NCBI RefSeq assembly: GCF_013523125.1
Contig: NZ_JAAMQJ010000021.1
Coordinates: forward strand, 1 to 64,000
Source: Pseudomonas entomophila
GTDB taxonomy: Bacteria; Pseudomonadota; Gammaproteobacteria; Pseudomonadales; Pseudomonadaceae
Direction: 5' to 3'
Length of the DNA: 64,000 nt
In this document: positions 26,808 to 36,047 of the stretch, in pieces
How positions within the stretch are numbered: the stretch's first letter is position 1
Layout of the letters: every line of letters begins with the position of its first letter
Made by a program: the position numbers and the translations under genes
Notes under the pieces: generated by a model
The model's database searches: none
Told to the model about the DNA's origin: nothing
Seen by the model: the letters and a program-made list of their open reading frames with translations, nothing else

Positions 26808-28021
26808 CCCTGTTGAGCGCCAAAGACCTAGGCAAAGCCTACCGTACCTACCGAAGCGAATGGCAGCGTATCGCACGCTGGCTGGGGATCAAGATCGCCC
26901 CACGTGAAGAGCACTGGGTGCTCCGGCACATCAATTTCGTGATCAACGCTGGGGAAGCGATCGGCATCGTCGGTCAGAACGGTGCCGGCAAATCGACCTT
27001 GCTCAAGATGCTGACCGGCACGCTGCAACCCACCACGGGTGAGGTGAAGGTGAATGGCCGGATCGCGGCCATTCTGGAACTTGGCATGGGCTTCAACCCG
27101 GAGCTGACCGGGCGCCAGAACGTCCGCCATGCCGCCGGCCTGATGGGCTTCAATGCCCAGGAGATCGAGGCATTCATGCCGGAGGTCGAGGCGTTCGCCG
27201 AGGTTGGTGAGTATTTCGACCAGGCGGTGCGGACCTATTCCAGCGGCATGCAGATGCGCGTCGCGTTCGCCGTGGCCACGGCACGACGTCCGGAGATCCT
27301 GATCGTCGACGAAGCGCTCTCGGTGGGCGACAGCTACTTCCAGCACAAAAGCTTCGACCGCATTCGTGAATTCCAGGAGCAAGGCACCACGCTGCTGATC
27401 GTGTCCCACGACCGCAGCTCGATCCAGGCATTGTGCGATCGCGTGTTGCTGATCGAAGGCGGCACCGTGATCAAGGACGGTGCGCCTGAAGAGGTGATGG
27501 ATTTCTACAACGCCATCATCGCCGAAAAGGAAAACGCCACCGTCCAGGTCCATACGCTGGCCGACGGGACCGTGCAGACCCGGTCCGGCTCGGGTGAAGC
27601 GACGATCGAAAGCCTGGCCCTCTACAACGAACTGGATGCGCCCATCGAGTTCGTCAGCGTGGGGCAATTGGTGAACCTGAAGATCAAGGTCAAGGTGAAC
27701 CAGTCGATCCCTGAGCTGGTAGTGGGCTACATGATCAAGGATCGCCTGGGTCAGCCCATCTACGGGACCAACACCTACCATCTGGGCAAGAAGATGGAGC
27801 ACCTGGCTGCCGGCGCCGAGATGGAATACACCTTCACGTTCGAGGCCAACATCGGTGTGGGCTCCTATTCCATCGCAGTAGCGCTTCATACCGCCGATAC
27901 CCACCTCAGTGCCAATTACGAATGGCGGGATCTCGCGCTCGTGTTCAACGTCATCAATGCTGACAAGGTGCCCTTCGTGGGTTCGGCATGGATCCAGCCC
28001 ACCGTGGAGTGCGCCCAATGA
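26804..28021 (+). CDS. wzt: O-antigen ABC transporter ATPase with C-terminal glycan-recognition domain
   Basis: The 405-aa protein has an N-terminal ATPase domain with Walker A GQNGAGKST (about 57-65), signature YSSGMQMR (about 144) and Walker B ILIVDEALSVGD (about 164). Residues about 265-405 form the extra beta domain typical of Wzt proteins that recognise a capped O-antigen end (VGYMIKDRLGQPIYGTNTYH region). In systems with this domain, chain termination by a modifying enzyme is required for export. The gene immediately downstream is such a candidate methyltransferase. The wzt stop overlaps the next start by 4 bases. Confidence 0.94.
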   Translation: MTLLSAKDLGKAYRTYRSEWQRIARWLGIKIAPREEHWVLRHINFVINAGEAIGIVGQNGAGKSTLLKMLTGTLQPTTGEVKVNGRIAAILELGMGFNPELTGRQNVRHAAGLMGFNAQEIEAFMPEVEAFAEVGEYFDQAVRTYSSGMQMRVAFAVATARRPEILIVDEALSVGDSYFQHKSFDRIREFQEQGTTLLIVSHDRSSIQALCDRVLLIEGGTVIKDGAPEEVMDFYNAIIAEKENATVQVHTLADGTVQTRSGSGEATIESLALYNELDAPIEFVSVGQLVNLKIKVKVNQSIPELVVGYMIKDRLGQPIYGTNTYHLGKKMEHLAAGAEMEYTFTFEANIGVGSYSIAVALHTADTHLSANYEWRDLALVFNVINADKVPFVGSAWIQPTVECAQ

Positions 28022-29547
28022 GCCAGTTCTATCGCGCTTTCGAAGATGAACACCGTGGTTCCCACGACACCATCAAGCAGCGCCTGCAGGTCTACCTGCC
28101 GTTCATTACACCGCTGCTGAAGCTCTACCCCGAATGCCGGGCGGTCGACGTCGGCTGTGGACGTGGTGAATGGCTGGAGACATTGATCGAGAACGGTTTC
28201 GACGCCACCGGCGTGGACCTGGACGAAGGCATGCTGGAAGCCTGCCAGACACGCTCGCTGCCCGCCCAGAAAGCAGAAGCCGTCGCCTACCTGCAATCCC
28301 TGCCCAGTGAAAGCCTGACCGTTCTGAGCGGCTTCCACATCGTCGAGCACATTCCGTTCGAGGCCCTGAAGGCATTGGTCAGCGAAGCGAACCGGGTACT
28401 GAAACCCGGCGGCTTGTTGATCCTGGAAACGCCGAATGCCGAAAACCTGATCGTCGGGACCCAGAATTTCTACCTGGACCCCACGCACGAGCGGCCGATT
28501 CCGCACATGTTGCTGGAATTCTTGGTGAAGTTCTGTGGCTTCCAACGCTCCAAGCTGATGCGTCTGCAAGAAAGCCCAAGGCTGGTCGACTCGCCCTCGC
28601 CGACCTTGATGGAGGTGCTCGGCGGCGCCAGCCCCGACTATGCGATCGTCGCCCAGAAAGCGCCTGATCACGTCGACCTCTCCGCGTTCGATGCCGTGTT
28701 CGAGGGCAGCTATGGTGTGAGCCTGGCGGACCTGGCGCAACGCTATGAAGCGAGTCTGGCAACCAAGACCGAAGAGCAGCGACAGCGTTGGGATACCGAC
28801 AATGCAACACTCAGCCAGCGCCTGGACGCGCTGGAGTACGACAATGCAGCCCTCCATAAGCGGGCGGATTTCGTCGAACACGAGAACACGGTGCTTCATA
28901 ACCGTGTGGATTTCGTCGAGCATGAACATGCGACGCTGCTCACCCAGATGCATGACCTGAAGGTCTCGGTGTCGGACCTGCGATTCGATGAACTCAAGCT
29001 GGCCAACGAAGCGCTCCAGCGCTCGCTGGACGAGTCCCTGAAGAATGCCCACCACTGGTACACCGAAGCGGTTGCTCATCAGCAGCATATCGCGGCACTC
29101 GGCGACGCCCACGCCCATCAGCATCAGACGGTCAGCGCGCTGACGGACCAGATCCAGCAGCTCAGGAAGAGCACCTCGTGGCGAGTGACAGCTCCGATGC
29201 GGCAGGGTGTCATCGTCACTAGGAAGTTGGTTTCCTCACCGAGACAGACGTCCAGGCACCTCGCTCGTACAGCGGTGAAAAAGATCCTGGATCAGCCAAG
29301 GCTTCGCACGCTCATCAAGAAGATCCTGGTGCGTCACCCGCCGACCTACGCCCGGCTGCAAAAGCTGGCGGCGCGTTTGCGCGCTGCACCGGCCGCGCCC
29401 TTCCAGGGCGTGCCTTCCACGGCGCCCCAGGCCTTCACAGCAACCGAGGCGGGTCACGCGCCAGCAGCGCCTGCCCACCTCTCCGAAAATGCCAAAGCGA
29501 TCTACTTGCGGTTGAACAGAAACGAACCACGTAAGGATGTGAAGTGA
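28018..29547 (+). CDS. Methyltransferase with coiled-coil stalk, candidate O-antigen chain terminator (WbdD-like role)
   Basis: The 509-aa protein starts at MSQFYRAFEDEHRG in a 4-base overlap with wzt. Residues about 35-200 are a class I SAM methyltransferase (CRAVDVGCGRGEWLE at about 40-54; GFHIVEHIPFE; LKPGGLLILETPN). Residues about 245-380 are a coiled coil with an internally repeated pattern (ALEYDNAALHKRADFVEHEN, then a near copy). An STSWRVTAPMR motif at about 384 and a basic C-terminal tail follow. In E. coli O9a, WbdD caps the chain and its coiled coil sets chain length. The architecture here is similar but lacks the kinase domain, so the role is inferred from neighbours and layout. 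Confidence 0.85.
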   Translation: MSQFYRAFEDEHRGSHDTIKQRLQVYLPFITPLLKLYPECRAVDVGCGRGEWLETLIENGFDATGVDLDEGMLEACQTRSLPAQKAEAVAYLQSLPSESLTVLSGFHIVEHIPFEALKALVSEANRVLKPGGLLILETPNAENLIVGTQNFYLDPTHERPIPHMLLEFLVKFCGFQRSKLMRLQESPRLVDSPSPTLMEVLGGASPDYAIVAQKAPDHVDLSAFDAVFEGSYGVSLADLAQRYEASLATKTEEQRQRWDTDNATLSQRLDALEYDNAALHKRADFVEHENTVLHNRVDFVEHEHATLLTQMHDLKVSVSDLRFDELKLANEALQRSLDESLKNAHHWYTEAVAHQQHIAALGDAHAHQHQTVSALTDQIQQLRKSTSWRVTAPMRQGVIVTRKLVSSPRQTSRHLARTAVKKILDQPRLRTLIKKILVRHPPTYARLQKLAARLRAAPAAPFQGVPSTAPQAFTATEAGHAPAAPAHLSENAKAIYLRLNRNEPRKDVK

Positions 29548-32500
29548 TGCGCGTAGTCATTGACCTGCAGGGCGCCCAGGCCGAGAACAGAAATCGGGGC
29601 ATCGGGCGTTACGCGCTTTCCTTCACCAAGGCCTTCATCCAGAACGCCGGTGACATCGAAGTGTTCGTCGTGCTCAATGGCCTGTTCGGCGAGTCGATCG
29701 ATGCGATCCGCGACGAGCTGCACGGTGTGCTGCCTGAATGTCGGATCAGGGTATGGACACCGTGCAGCAAAGTCAGCGCCTTGCCGCCCGAGCACCGCTG
29801 GAGCACACAGGCATCGGAGCGGGTGCGGGAGGCCTTCATCGGCGAGCTGCACCCGGATCTGGTACTGGTCACCAGCCTGTTCGAAGGCCTGGTGGACGAC
29901 GCCGTGACCAGCATCAAGGCGCTGGACTCGACCGTGCCCACGGCAGCCATCGTCTATGACCTGATTCCGCACATCAACCCTGAGACCTACCTGAGTTCAG
30001 CGCCGGTCCGGCAGTGGTACGAAGCGAAGCTCAAGCACCTGCGCCGTGCCGATCTGGTCTTGGCCATTTCGAATTCGTCTCGCTCCGAGGTGATCGATCA
30101 CTTGGGCTTCCTGCCCGAGCGCGTGGTCAACATTTCGACGGCGATCGACACCGACCACTTCAAGCCCACGCCCGACGACCTGCACGGTGCAGCGCTCAAG
30201 GCCCGTCTGGGTATCGACCGCCCCTTCGTGATGTACACGGGCGGTATCGACCCCCGGAAGAACATCGAAGGGTTGATCAGCGCCTATGCAGCACTCGAGG
30301 CACCGCTGCGCCGCGCACATCAGTTGGTCATCGTCTGCAACATTCGCCCTGAGGATCGCTCACGGCTCGAAGGCCTGGCCCTGGCCAACGGTTTGAAGAA
30401 AGGCGATGTCTGCTTCACCGGTTTCGTCAGTGAAGAAGACCTGCTCGCGCTCTACAACCTGTGCACGCTGTTCGTCTTCCCGTCCTTGCACGAAGGCTTC
30501 GGCCTGCCTGCACTGGAGGCGATGGCCTGTGGCAAGCCTGTGATCGGCTCGAACACCTCCAGCCTGCCCGAAGTCATCGGCAATGCCGAGGCACTCTTCG
30601 ACCCTTACCAGGTCACGTCCATCACGGCGAAGCTGGAAGCGGTGCTCGGCGACGAAGCCTTGAGAACCCAGATGGCATCGCTCGCGCTCGAGCAGGCACG
30701 TCTCTTCAGCTGGGACCAGACAGCGGTCACCGCCGTGGAGGCCGTTCACACGCTCCTGAACGAACTCACCCGCCGCTCCCATACCCTGCGGTCGACGAGA
30801 CGCCCTCGTCTGGCGTACGTATCCCCTCTTCCGCCAGCCCGCAGCGGCATCAGCGACTACAGCGCAGAGCTGCTGCCCGAGCTTGCGCAGTACTACGAGA
30901 TCGATGCCATCGTGGCCCAGGAGTCGGTTTCCAGCTCGGATGCCGGCATCAACTATGCCGTTCGTTCGGTGGCGTGGTTCGAGGAGAATGCGCACCGGTT
31001 CGACCGCGTCATCTACCACTTCGGCAACTCCTCCTTCCATGAGCACATGTTCCGGTTGCTGGAGAAGATTCCGGGCACGGTGGTGCTGCACGACTTCTTC
31101 CTGTCAGGTGTCGTGGCAGACATCGACGTCAACAAGGGGCAATCAGGCTTCTGGACAGACGCCCTGTACCATAGCCACGGCTACAAGGCCATCGAGGAAC
31201 GTATCAACGGGCTGGATAGCGCCGATGCGGTCTGGAAGTACCCGTGCAACCTGCGCGTGCTCCAACAGGCCGAGGGCGTCATCGTTCACTCGAACTATTC
31301 GATCCGCCTGACCCATGCCTGGTATGGCGAGCAGATCGGCCGCGACTGGAAGGAGATCCCGCTGCTGCGCACGCCGCGGTTCCCCAACGCGCGCAAACGG
31401 GCTGCCGCCCGGGACATGCTCGGGTTTGGCGAGCATGACTTCATCGTCTGCAGCTTCGGCTTGCTCGGCCCGTCCAAACTGAACGACCGCCTGCTCGAGG
31501 CCTGGCTCGCGTCCGAGTTGTCGAAGGACGAGCGCTGCCACTTGATCTACGTCGGCCAGAACAATGAAGGCCTGTACGGCGAACGCCTGCTCAAGCGCAT
31601 CAATGGCAGCCACTGCCGCGACCGCGTCACGATCACGGGCTGGACCGACACGGAGCTGTTCAAGGCCTATCTGGACATCGCGGACGCCGCCGTTCAACTG
31701 CGCACCTTGTCGCGAGGCGAGACGTCGGCCGCCGTGTTGGACTGCCTGAACTACGGCATTCCCACGATCGTCAACGCCAACGGCAGCATGGCGGACATTC
31801 CCGAAGCCAGCCTCATCATGCTGCCCGACACGTTCGAGGATGGCGCGCTGTCCGAGGCGCTGAACCTGTTACGCAATGACGTCTCCACGCGCGAACGGTT
31901 GAGTGCACAGGCCCAACGCCTGATTCATACCGACCACGCACCTCGCGCCTGTGCAGCCCTGTACCGCGATGCGATTGAAGCGTTCCACGAAGACGCCACC
32001 CATTCCATCGCCGGGACGATCGAGGCGATCGCAGAGCTGGACAAGGCCCACTTCACGTTCGAACATTCCGTGGCCCTTGCCCAGTCCATCGACGAGAGCC
32101 TCACGCCGCCGATGACGAAGCCACAACTGCTGATCGATATTTCCGAACTGGTCAACCGGGATGCCAAGAGCGGCATTCAGCGGGTCGTTCGGAACATCCT
32201 GAGCATCTGGCTCTCGACGCCCCCTGCCGGCTACCGTGTGGAGCCTGTCTACGCGACCGACGACAGCGCAGGTTACCGGTACGCGCGGCACTTCACGCTG
32301 GGCTTTTTGAACTGCCCTCAGCATCTGCTGCAGGACGAGCCCGTGGTGGTGCGCCAGGGTGACCGTTTCATCGGCCTGGATCTGCAGCCTTCCATCGTGC
32401 CGAAACAGCGACAGGCCCTCGCCGACATGAGGCGCCGGGGTGTGAATGTGCAGTTCGTGGTGTACGACCTGCTGCTGAAGAAGCTCTCGCATTGCTTCGT

Positions 32501-33269
32501 CGAAGGTGCAGCCGACGCACTCGACCGTTGGCTGGACGTCGTCTCGCAATCGGATGGCGTCGTCTGCATCTCCAAGGCCGTGGCCGATGAGATGGAGGAA
32601 TGGGTGGCCGAGCACCGGCCACCCAGCAAGCGTCCATTTTCCATTTCCTGGTTCCACCTGGGCGCCGACATCGCTGCGCCTGCCCAGACCAAGCCTGTCA
32701 ACGTCATTCCAAAGCAGGTGCTCTCGCAGCTGCAGGCGCGCCCTTCTCTGTTGATGGTAGGCACCCTCGAGCCCAGGAAAGGCCACACCCAGGTACTGGA
32801 TGCGTTCGAACTGCTCTGGGCCGACCAGAAGGACGCGAACCTGCTCATCGTCGGCAAGCAAGGGTGGATGGTCGAATCCCTCGTGCAGCGCTTGAAGGGT
32901 CACCCTGAGCAGGGCAAACGGCTCTTCTGGTTCGAGGGGATCGAAGACGACTACCTGTGCAACCTGTACGCACAGGCCGATGCCCTGATTGCCGCTTCGT
33001 TGGGAGAAGGGTTCGGTTTGCCACTCATCGAAGCCGCGCAAGCCAACCTGCCGTTGATCGTGAGAGACATCCCTGTGTTCCGCGAGGTGGCGGGCGATCA
33101 TGCCTTCTACTTTGAAGGCGAACAGCCAGAGGCGCTGTACGCGTCCCTCGTCACCTGGCTGGACCTGCACAAGGCTGGCGGTCACCCCTTGTCCACGGCG
33201 ATGCCATGGATCACTTGGGAGCAGAGTGCACAGCAGCTGTTTGCCGCAATCGAGGCAACGGCCAAGTAG
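29547..33269 (+). CDS. Triple GT-B (GT4-type) glycosyltransferase, probable O-antigen polymerising enzyme
   Basis: The 1240-aa protein (ATG at 29547; AAGGA 9 bases upstream; TGATG overlap with the previous stop) has three GT-B modules. Module 1 (about 1-395) has GGIDPRKNIEGLI and HEGFGLPALEAMACGKPVIG. Module 2 (about 410-800) starts RLAYVSPLPPARSGISDYS and contains FGLLGPSKLNDRLLEAW; its donor-site Glu pattern is diverged (RGETSAAVLDCLNYGIP). Module 3 (about 855-1235) has VGTLEPRKGHTQVLDAF and GEGFGLPLIEAAQANLPLIV. Multi-module GT4 proteins build the repeat in ABC-transporter-dependent O-antigens such as mannans and rhamnans. GDP-mannose genes nearby suggest a GDP-sugar donor. It is the last gene of the wzm operon. 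Confidence 0.9.
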   Translation: MRVVIDLQGAQAENRNRGIGRYALSFTKAFIQNAGDIEVFVVLNGLFGESIDAIRDELHGVLPECRIRVWTPCSKVSALPPEHRWSTQASERVREAFIGELHPDLVLVTSLFEGLVDDAVTSIKALDSTVPTAAIVYDLIPHINPETYLSSAPVRQWYEAKLKHLRRADLVLAISNSSRSEVIDHLGFLPERVVNISTAIDTDHFKPTPDDLHGAALKARLGIDRPFVMYTGGIDPRKNIEGLISAYAALEAPLRRAHQLVIVCNIRPEDRSRLEGLALANGLKKGDVCFTGFVSEEDLLALYNLCTLFVFPSLHEGFGLPALEAMACGKPVIGSNTSSLPEVIGNAEALFDPYQVTSITAKLEAVLGDEALRTQMASLALEQARLFSWDQTAVTAVEAVHTLLNELTRRSHTLRSTRRPRLAYVSPLPPARSGISDYSAELLPELAQYYEIDAIVAQESVSSSDAGINYAVRSVAWFEENAHRFDRVIYHFGNSSFHEHMFRLLEKIPGTVVLHDFFLSGVVADIDVNKGQSGFWTDALYHSHGYKAIEERINGLDSADAVWKYPCNLRVLQQAEGVIVHSNYSIRLTHAWYGEQIGRDWKEIPLLRTPRFPNARKRAAARDMLGFGEHDFIVCSFGLLGPSKLNDRLLEAWLASELSKDERCHLIYVGQNNEGLYGERLLKRINGSHCRDRVTITGWTDTELFKAYLDIADAAVQLRTLSRGETSAAVLDCLNYGIPTIVNANGSMADIPEASLIMLPDTFEDGALSEALNLLRNDVSTRERLSAQAQRLIHTDHAPRACAALYRDAIEAFHEDATHSIAGTIEAIAELDKAHFTFEHSVALAQSIDESLTPPMTKPQLLIDISELVNRDAKSGIQRVVRNILSIWLSTPPAGYRVEPVYATDDSAGYRYARHFTLGFLNCPQHLLQDEPVVVRQGDRFIGLDLQPSIVPKQRQALADMRRRGVNVQFVVYDLLLKKLSHCFVEGAADALDRWLDVVSQSDGVVCISKAVADEMEEWVAEHRPPSKRPFSISWFHLGADIAAPAQTKPVNVIPKQVLSQLQARPSLLMVGTLEPRKGHTQVLDAFELLWADQKDANLLIVGKQGWMVESLVQRLKGHPEQGKRLFWFEGIEDDYLCNLYAQADALIAASLGEGFGLPLIEAAQANLPLIVRDIPVFREVAGDHAFYFEGEQPEALYASLVTWLDLHKAGGHPLSTAMPWITWEQSAQQLFAAIEATAK

Positions 33270-33276
33270 CGCCGTA

Positions 33277-33316
33277 ACCGGTGTCTCCTCCTGCTCCAGG
33301 AAGGAGACACCGGGTT
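33277..33316. terminator. Bidirectional terminator between convergent genes
   Basis: A 12-bp perfect stem CCGGTGTCTCCT/AGGAGACACCGG (33279-33290 with 33303-33314) lies exactly between the plus-strand triple glycosyltransferase (stop at 33269) and the minus-strand acyltransferase (stop at 33319). It is GC-rich and serves both directions. Confidence 0.75.
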
Positions 33317-33318
33317 CC

Positions 33319-34365
33319 TTACGCCGTTACCTTGGCGCTAGCGACAGAAAAGTAGCGCTTTTTCATGTCCAGCGCAGGCTTCTCGACGAAGTGCCACGAC
33401 GCGGCACCGACCAGCGCGGAGAGCGCCAGCGACAGGAATGTGAAGGCGTACACGTCGGTCAGGTCGGGGAACAGGCTGACCAGCATCTGCTGGATAACGA
33501 AGCCGTACACGTAGATCCCGTACGAATAGTCGAACCGGTTCAGGAAGCTCATCTTCTTCGCCAGCACGCAGATCGAGATCAGGCAGTAAGGCCACAGCAC
33601 CAGATAGAAGCCTGCGGAGAAGTGCCAATCACCGCCGTTGTTGAAGAAGGCCCAGATGATGAGGGCCACGGCCGGTACCGTGATGAACCACGACATGTAG
33701 ACCTTGTCCTTCAGGTGCGCCAGCAGCGCGCCGTACAGGAACAGGTAGCCCAGCTCGTTCAGGAACAGTTTGGAAACGGTGAAGACGTAGCTGTCGCGCA
33801 TGAAGGTGTCATGCAGGTGCAAGGTCAGCATCACCAGCATGGCCAACAGCACGAACCGCCAGTTGAACGCCTTCGACCAGGCGAGCATCAAGATACCGAG
33901 ATAGCACAGCACTTCCAGGGGCAGCGTCCACAGGCACCCATTGATCACCTGCACGGGGTTTTCAGTGAACACGCCAGGTATGAAGGGATGCAGGTCGAAC
34001 AGGGTCGCGTTGCGCAGGTATTGCCAGGTTTCCCCTTGCGCCAGGTACTGCGAGTAACTGGGCGCAAACAGACCGAGTACCAACATCGTCACCAGCACCG
34101 AAACGATCAGGCCGGGGAAGATGCGCGTCACGCGATTGGTGAAGAAGGTGACGAGGCTCTGCCCTCTGAGCATCGACAGCGTCACCAGGTACCCGGAAAT
34201 CACGAAGAAGGCATCGACGCCAATCTTGCTGAAACCGATCAATCCATTTCGTTCAAAGACGTCGCCGTGGTCCAGGCCGAGCACGACGTACGTATGAGTA
34301 ATGATTACCAACGATGCGGCAATGAGCCTCACCATAGTAAAGCCATTTCTCTTGTCAGCAATCAC
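33319..34365 (-). CDS. Acyltransferase 3 family membrane protein, probable polysaccharide O-acyltransferase
   Basis: The 348-aa protein starts at GTG, supported by GGAGAAG seven to twelve bases upstream; an internal ATG ten codons later lacks such a site. The N-terminus RNGFTMVRLIAASLVIITHTYV contains the conserved His of acyltransferase 3 proteins (shown here in part only). About ten membrane segments follow, and the ending (ASWHFVEKPALDMKK) is the usual OafA-like C-terminus. It probably acetylates the O-polysaccharide. It is transcribed toward the glycosyltransferase operon, away from the GDP-mannose genes. Confidence 0.87.
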   Translation of the reverse strand: MIADKRNGFTMVRLIAASLVIITHTYVVLGLDHGDVFERNGLIGFSKIGVDAFFVISGYLVTLSMLRGQSLVTFFTNRVTRIFPGLIVSVLVTMLVLGLFAPSYSQYLAQGETWQYLRNATLFDLHPFIPGVFTENPVQVINGCLWTLPLEVLCYLGILMLAWSKAFNWRFVLLAMLVMLTLHLHDTFMRDSYVFTVSKLFLNELGYLFLYGALLAHLKDKVYMSWFITVPAVALIIWAFFNNGGDWHFSAGFYLVLWPYCLISICVLAKKMSFLNRFDYSYGIYVYGFVIQQMLVSLFPDLTDVYAFTFLSLALSALVGAASWHFVEKPALDMKKRYFSVASAKVTA

Positions 34366-34556
34366 ATTTCTTCTCCATCGGAAACCCTTAAAGATACCTG
34401 CCCATGGCCATTTTTTGACACATGACCGTCAACACTCAGGCGGTGATCTTTATACGCACTTTGGAAGCGTCGGCCAACTGACGGCCGACGCAGGGTGACC
34501 TGGAGCGCACCTGAGGCCGTGGTGAACCTCGACCTCGTGCGTCTTCGAAGAAGGGC

Positions 34557-35918
34557 TTAACCTTGGATCAGACGTTCGATTTCAGCGACACGCTGGGCCA
34601 CCAGGGCCTCGTCACCACGGCTTTCGACGTTCAGGCGCAGCAACGGCTCGGTGTTCGAACCGCGCAGGCTGAAGCGCCAGTCGGCGAAGGCCACGCTGAT
34701 GCCATCGGTGCGGTCGACCTCGGGGGCCTGAGGCAGGTAGAACGCCAAGACCTTTTCCACCGACGCCTTGACGTCGTCGACCTGGTAGTTGATCTCGCCA
34801 CTGCACGGGAACGCCGCAATGCGCTCGTCCACCAGTTGCGCCAGAGTCTTGCCGCTGACGCTCATCAGCTCGGCCACCAGCAGCCACGGGATGTTGCCGC
34901 TGTCGCAGTAGGCGAAGTCGCGGAAGTAGTGATGGGCGCTCATCTCGCCGCCGTAGACCGCATCTTCGGCGCGCATGCGCTCCTTGATGAAGGCATGGCC
35001 GGTCTTGCTCTGGATGGCTTCACCGCCGGCGGCCTGCACCTGTTCGATGGTGTTCCAGGTCAGGCGCGGGTCGTGGATGATCTTGCTGCCGGGGTGCTTG
35101 CGCAGCAGCATCTCGGCGAGCAGGCCGACCAGGTAGTAGCCCTCGATGAAGCGGCCTTGGCCGTCGAAGAAGAAGCAGCGGTCGAAGTCGCCGTCCCAGG
35201 CCAGGCCCAGGTCGGCCTGGCGTTCGAGCACGGCGTTGCGGGTCAGCTCGCGGTTTTCCGGCAGTAGCGGGTTGGGTACGCCATTGGGGAATTCGCCATC
35301 CGGCTCGCCGTTGATGACGTCGATGTGCAGCGGCAGACGGGCCTTGAGCAGCTCGATCACCGGGCCCACGGCGCCATTGCCAGGGTCGGCCAGCACCTTG
35401 AGCGGCTTGAGCGCCGAGACGTCGACGTAGGTCAGCAGGTGGTCGATGTAGGCGGTCTTGTCGAAGGCTTCCTGCACCTGGCCTGGAGTGGCAGCCAGTT
35501 CACCCAGCTGGCCGGCCTCGACGCGGTCGCGAATGGCGAACAGCCCCGAATCACCGCTGATCGGCTTGGAGTGCTCGCGCACCAGCTTCATGCCGTTGTA
35601 GCCCTTGGGGTTGTGGCTGGCGGTGATCATGATGCCGCCATCGGCCTGCAGGTGGCTGGTGGCGAAGTAGACTTCCTCGGTGCCGCACAGGCCGATGTCC
35701 AGCACGTCGGCGCCCGCCTCGGTCAGGCCACGGGTCAGGGCCTGGGCCAGCATGGGGCTTTCCAGACGCATGTCACGGCCGACCACATAGCGCTTGCCGC
35801 CCAGTTCGGCGACCAGCGCACGGCCGATTCGGTAGGCGACGTCTTCGTTGAGGTCGGCAGGTACTTGCCCACGGATGTCGTAGGCCTTGAAGCAACGGGT
35901 CTGGATAGATGGGTACAT
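34557..35918 (-). CDS. Phosphomannomutase/phosphoglucomutase (AlgC family)
   Basis: The 453-aa start at MYPSIQTRCFKAYDIRG is the family N-terminus; 35 codons upstream have no family character. The catalytic phospho-Ser is S101 in MITASHNPKGYNG. The metal loop DGDFDRCFF and sugar loop GGEMSAHHYF are present, as is the C-terminal RGSNTEPLLR phosphate-binding loop. It interconverts mannose-6-phosphate and mannose-1-phosphate (and the glucose pair). With the next gene it supplies GDP-mannose for the polysaccharide. A second algC elsewhere in the genome is likely, as Pseudomonas uses one for alginate and core LPS. Confidence 0.95.
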   Translation of the reverse strand: MYPSIQTRCFKAYDIRGQVPADLNEDVAYRIGRALVAELGGKRYVVGRDMRLESPMLAQALTRGLTEAGADVLDIGLCGTEEVYFATSHLQADGGIMITASHNPKGYNGMKLVREHSKPISGDSGLFAIRDRVEAGQLGELAATPGQVQEAFDKTAYIDHLLTYVDVSALKPLKVLADPGNGAVGPVIELLKARLPLHIDVINGEPDGEFPNGVPNPLLPENRELTRNAVLERQADLGLAWDGDFDRCFFFDGQGRFIEGYYLVGLLAEMLLRKHPGSKIIHDPRLTWNTIEQVQAAGGEAIQSKTGHAFIKERMRAEDAVYGGEMSAHHYFRDFAYCDSGNIPWLLVAELMSVSGKTLAQLVDERIAAFPCSGEINYQVDDVKASVEKVLAFYLPQAPEVDRTDGISVAFADWRFSLRGSNTEPLLRLNVESRGDEALVAQRVAEIERLIQG

Positions 35919-36047
35919 GGTTCTCACTTTGACGAGCCGCCCGCAGGCAGAGATCGATGTGTACGCAGGCCACTCATGGGCAGCCGATGGCAAACGGCCC
36001 ATGGTACTCGGAAGGAGCACCACGGGCCGCGCAGGGAATGCCGGGGA

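Noticed and set aside
26828-28018. Minus-strand 396-codon frame opposite wzt
   Set aside because: The plus strand carries all ABC ATPase motifs and overlapping operon junctions, so the minus frame is not coding.
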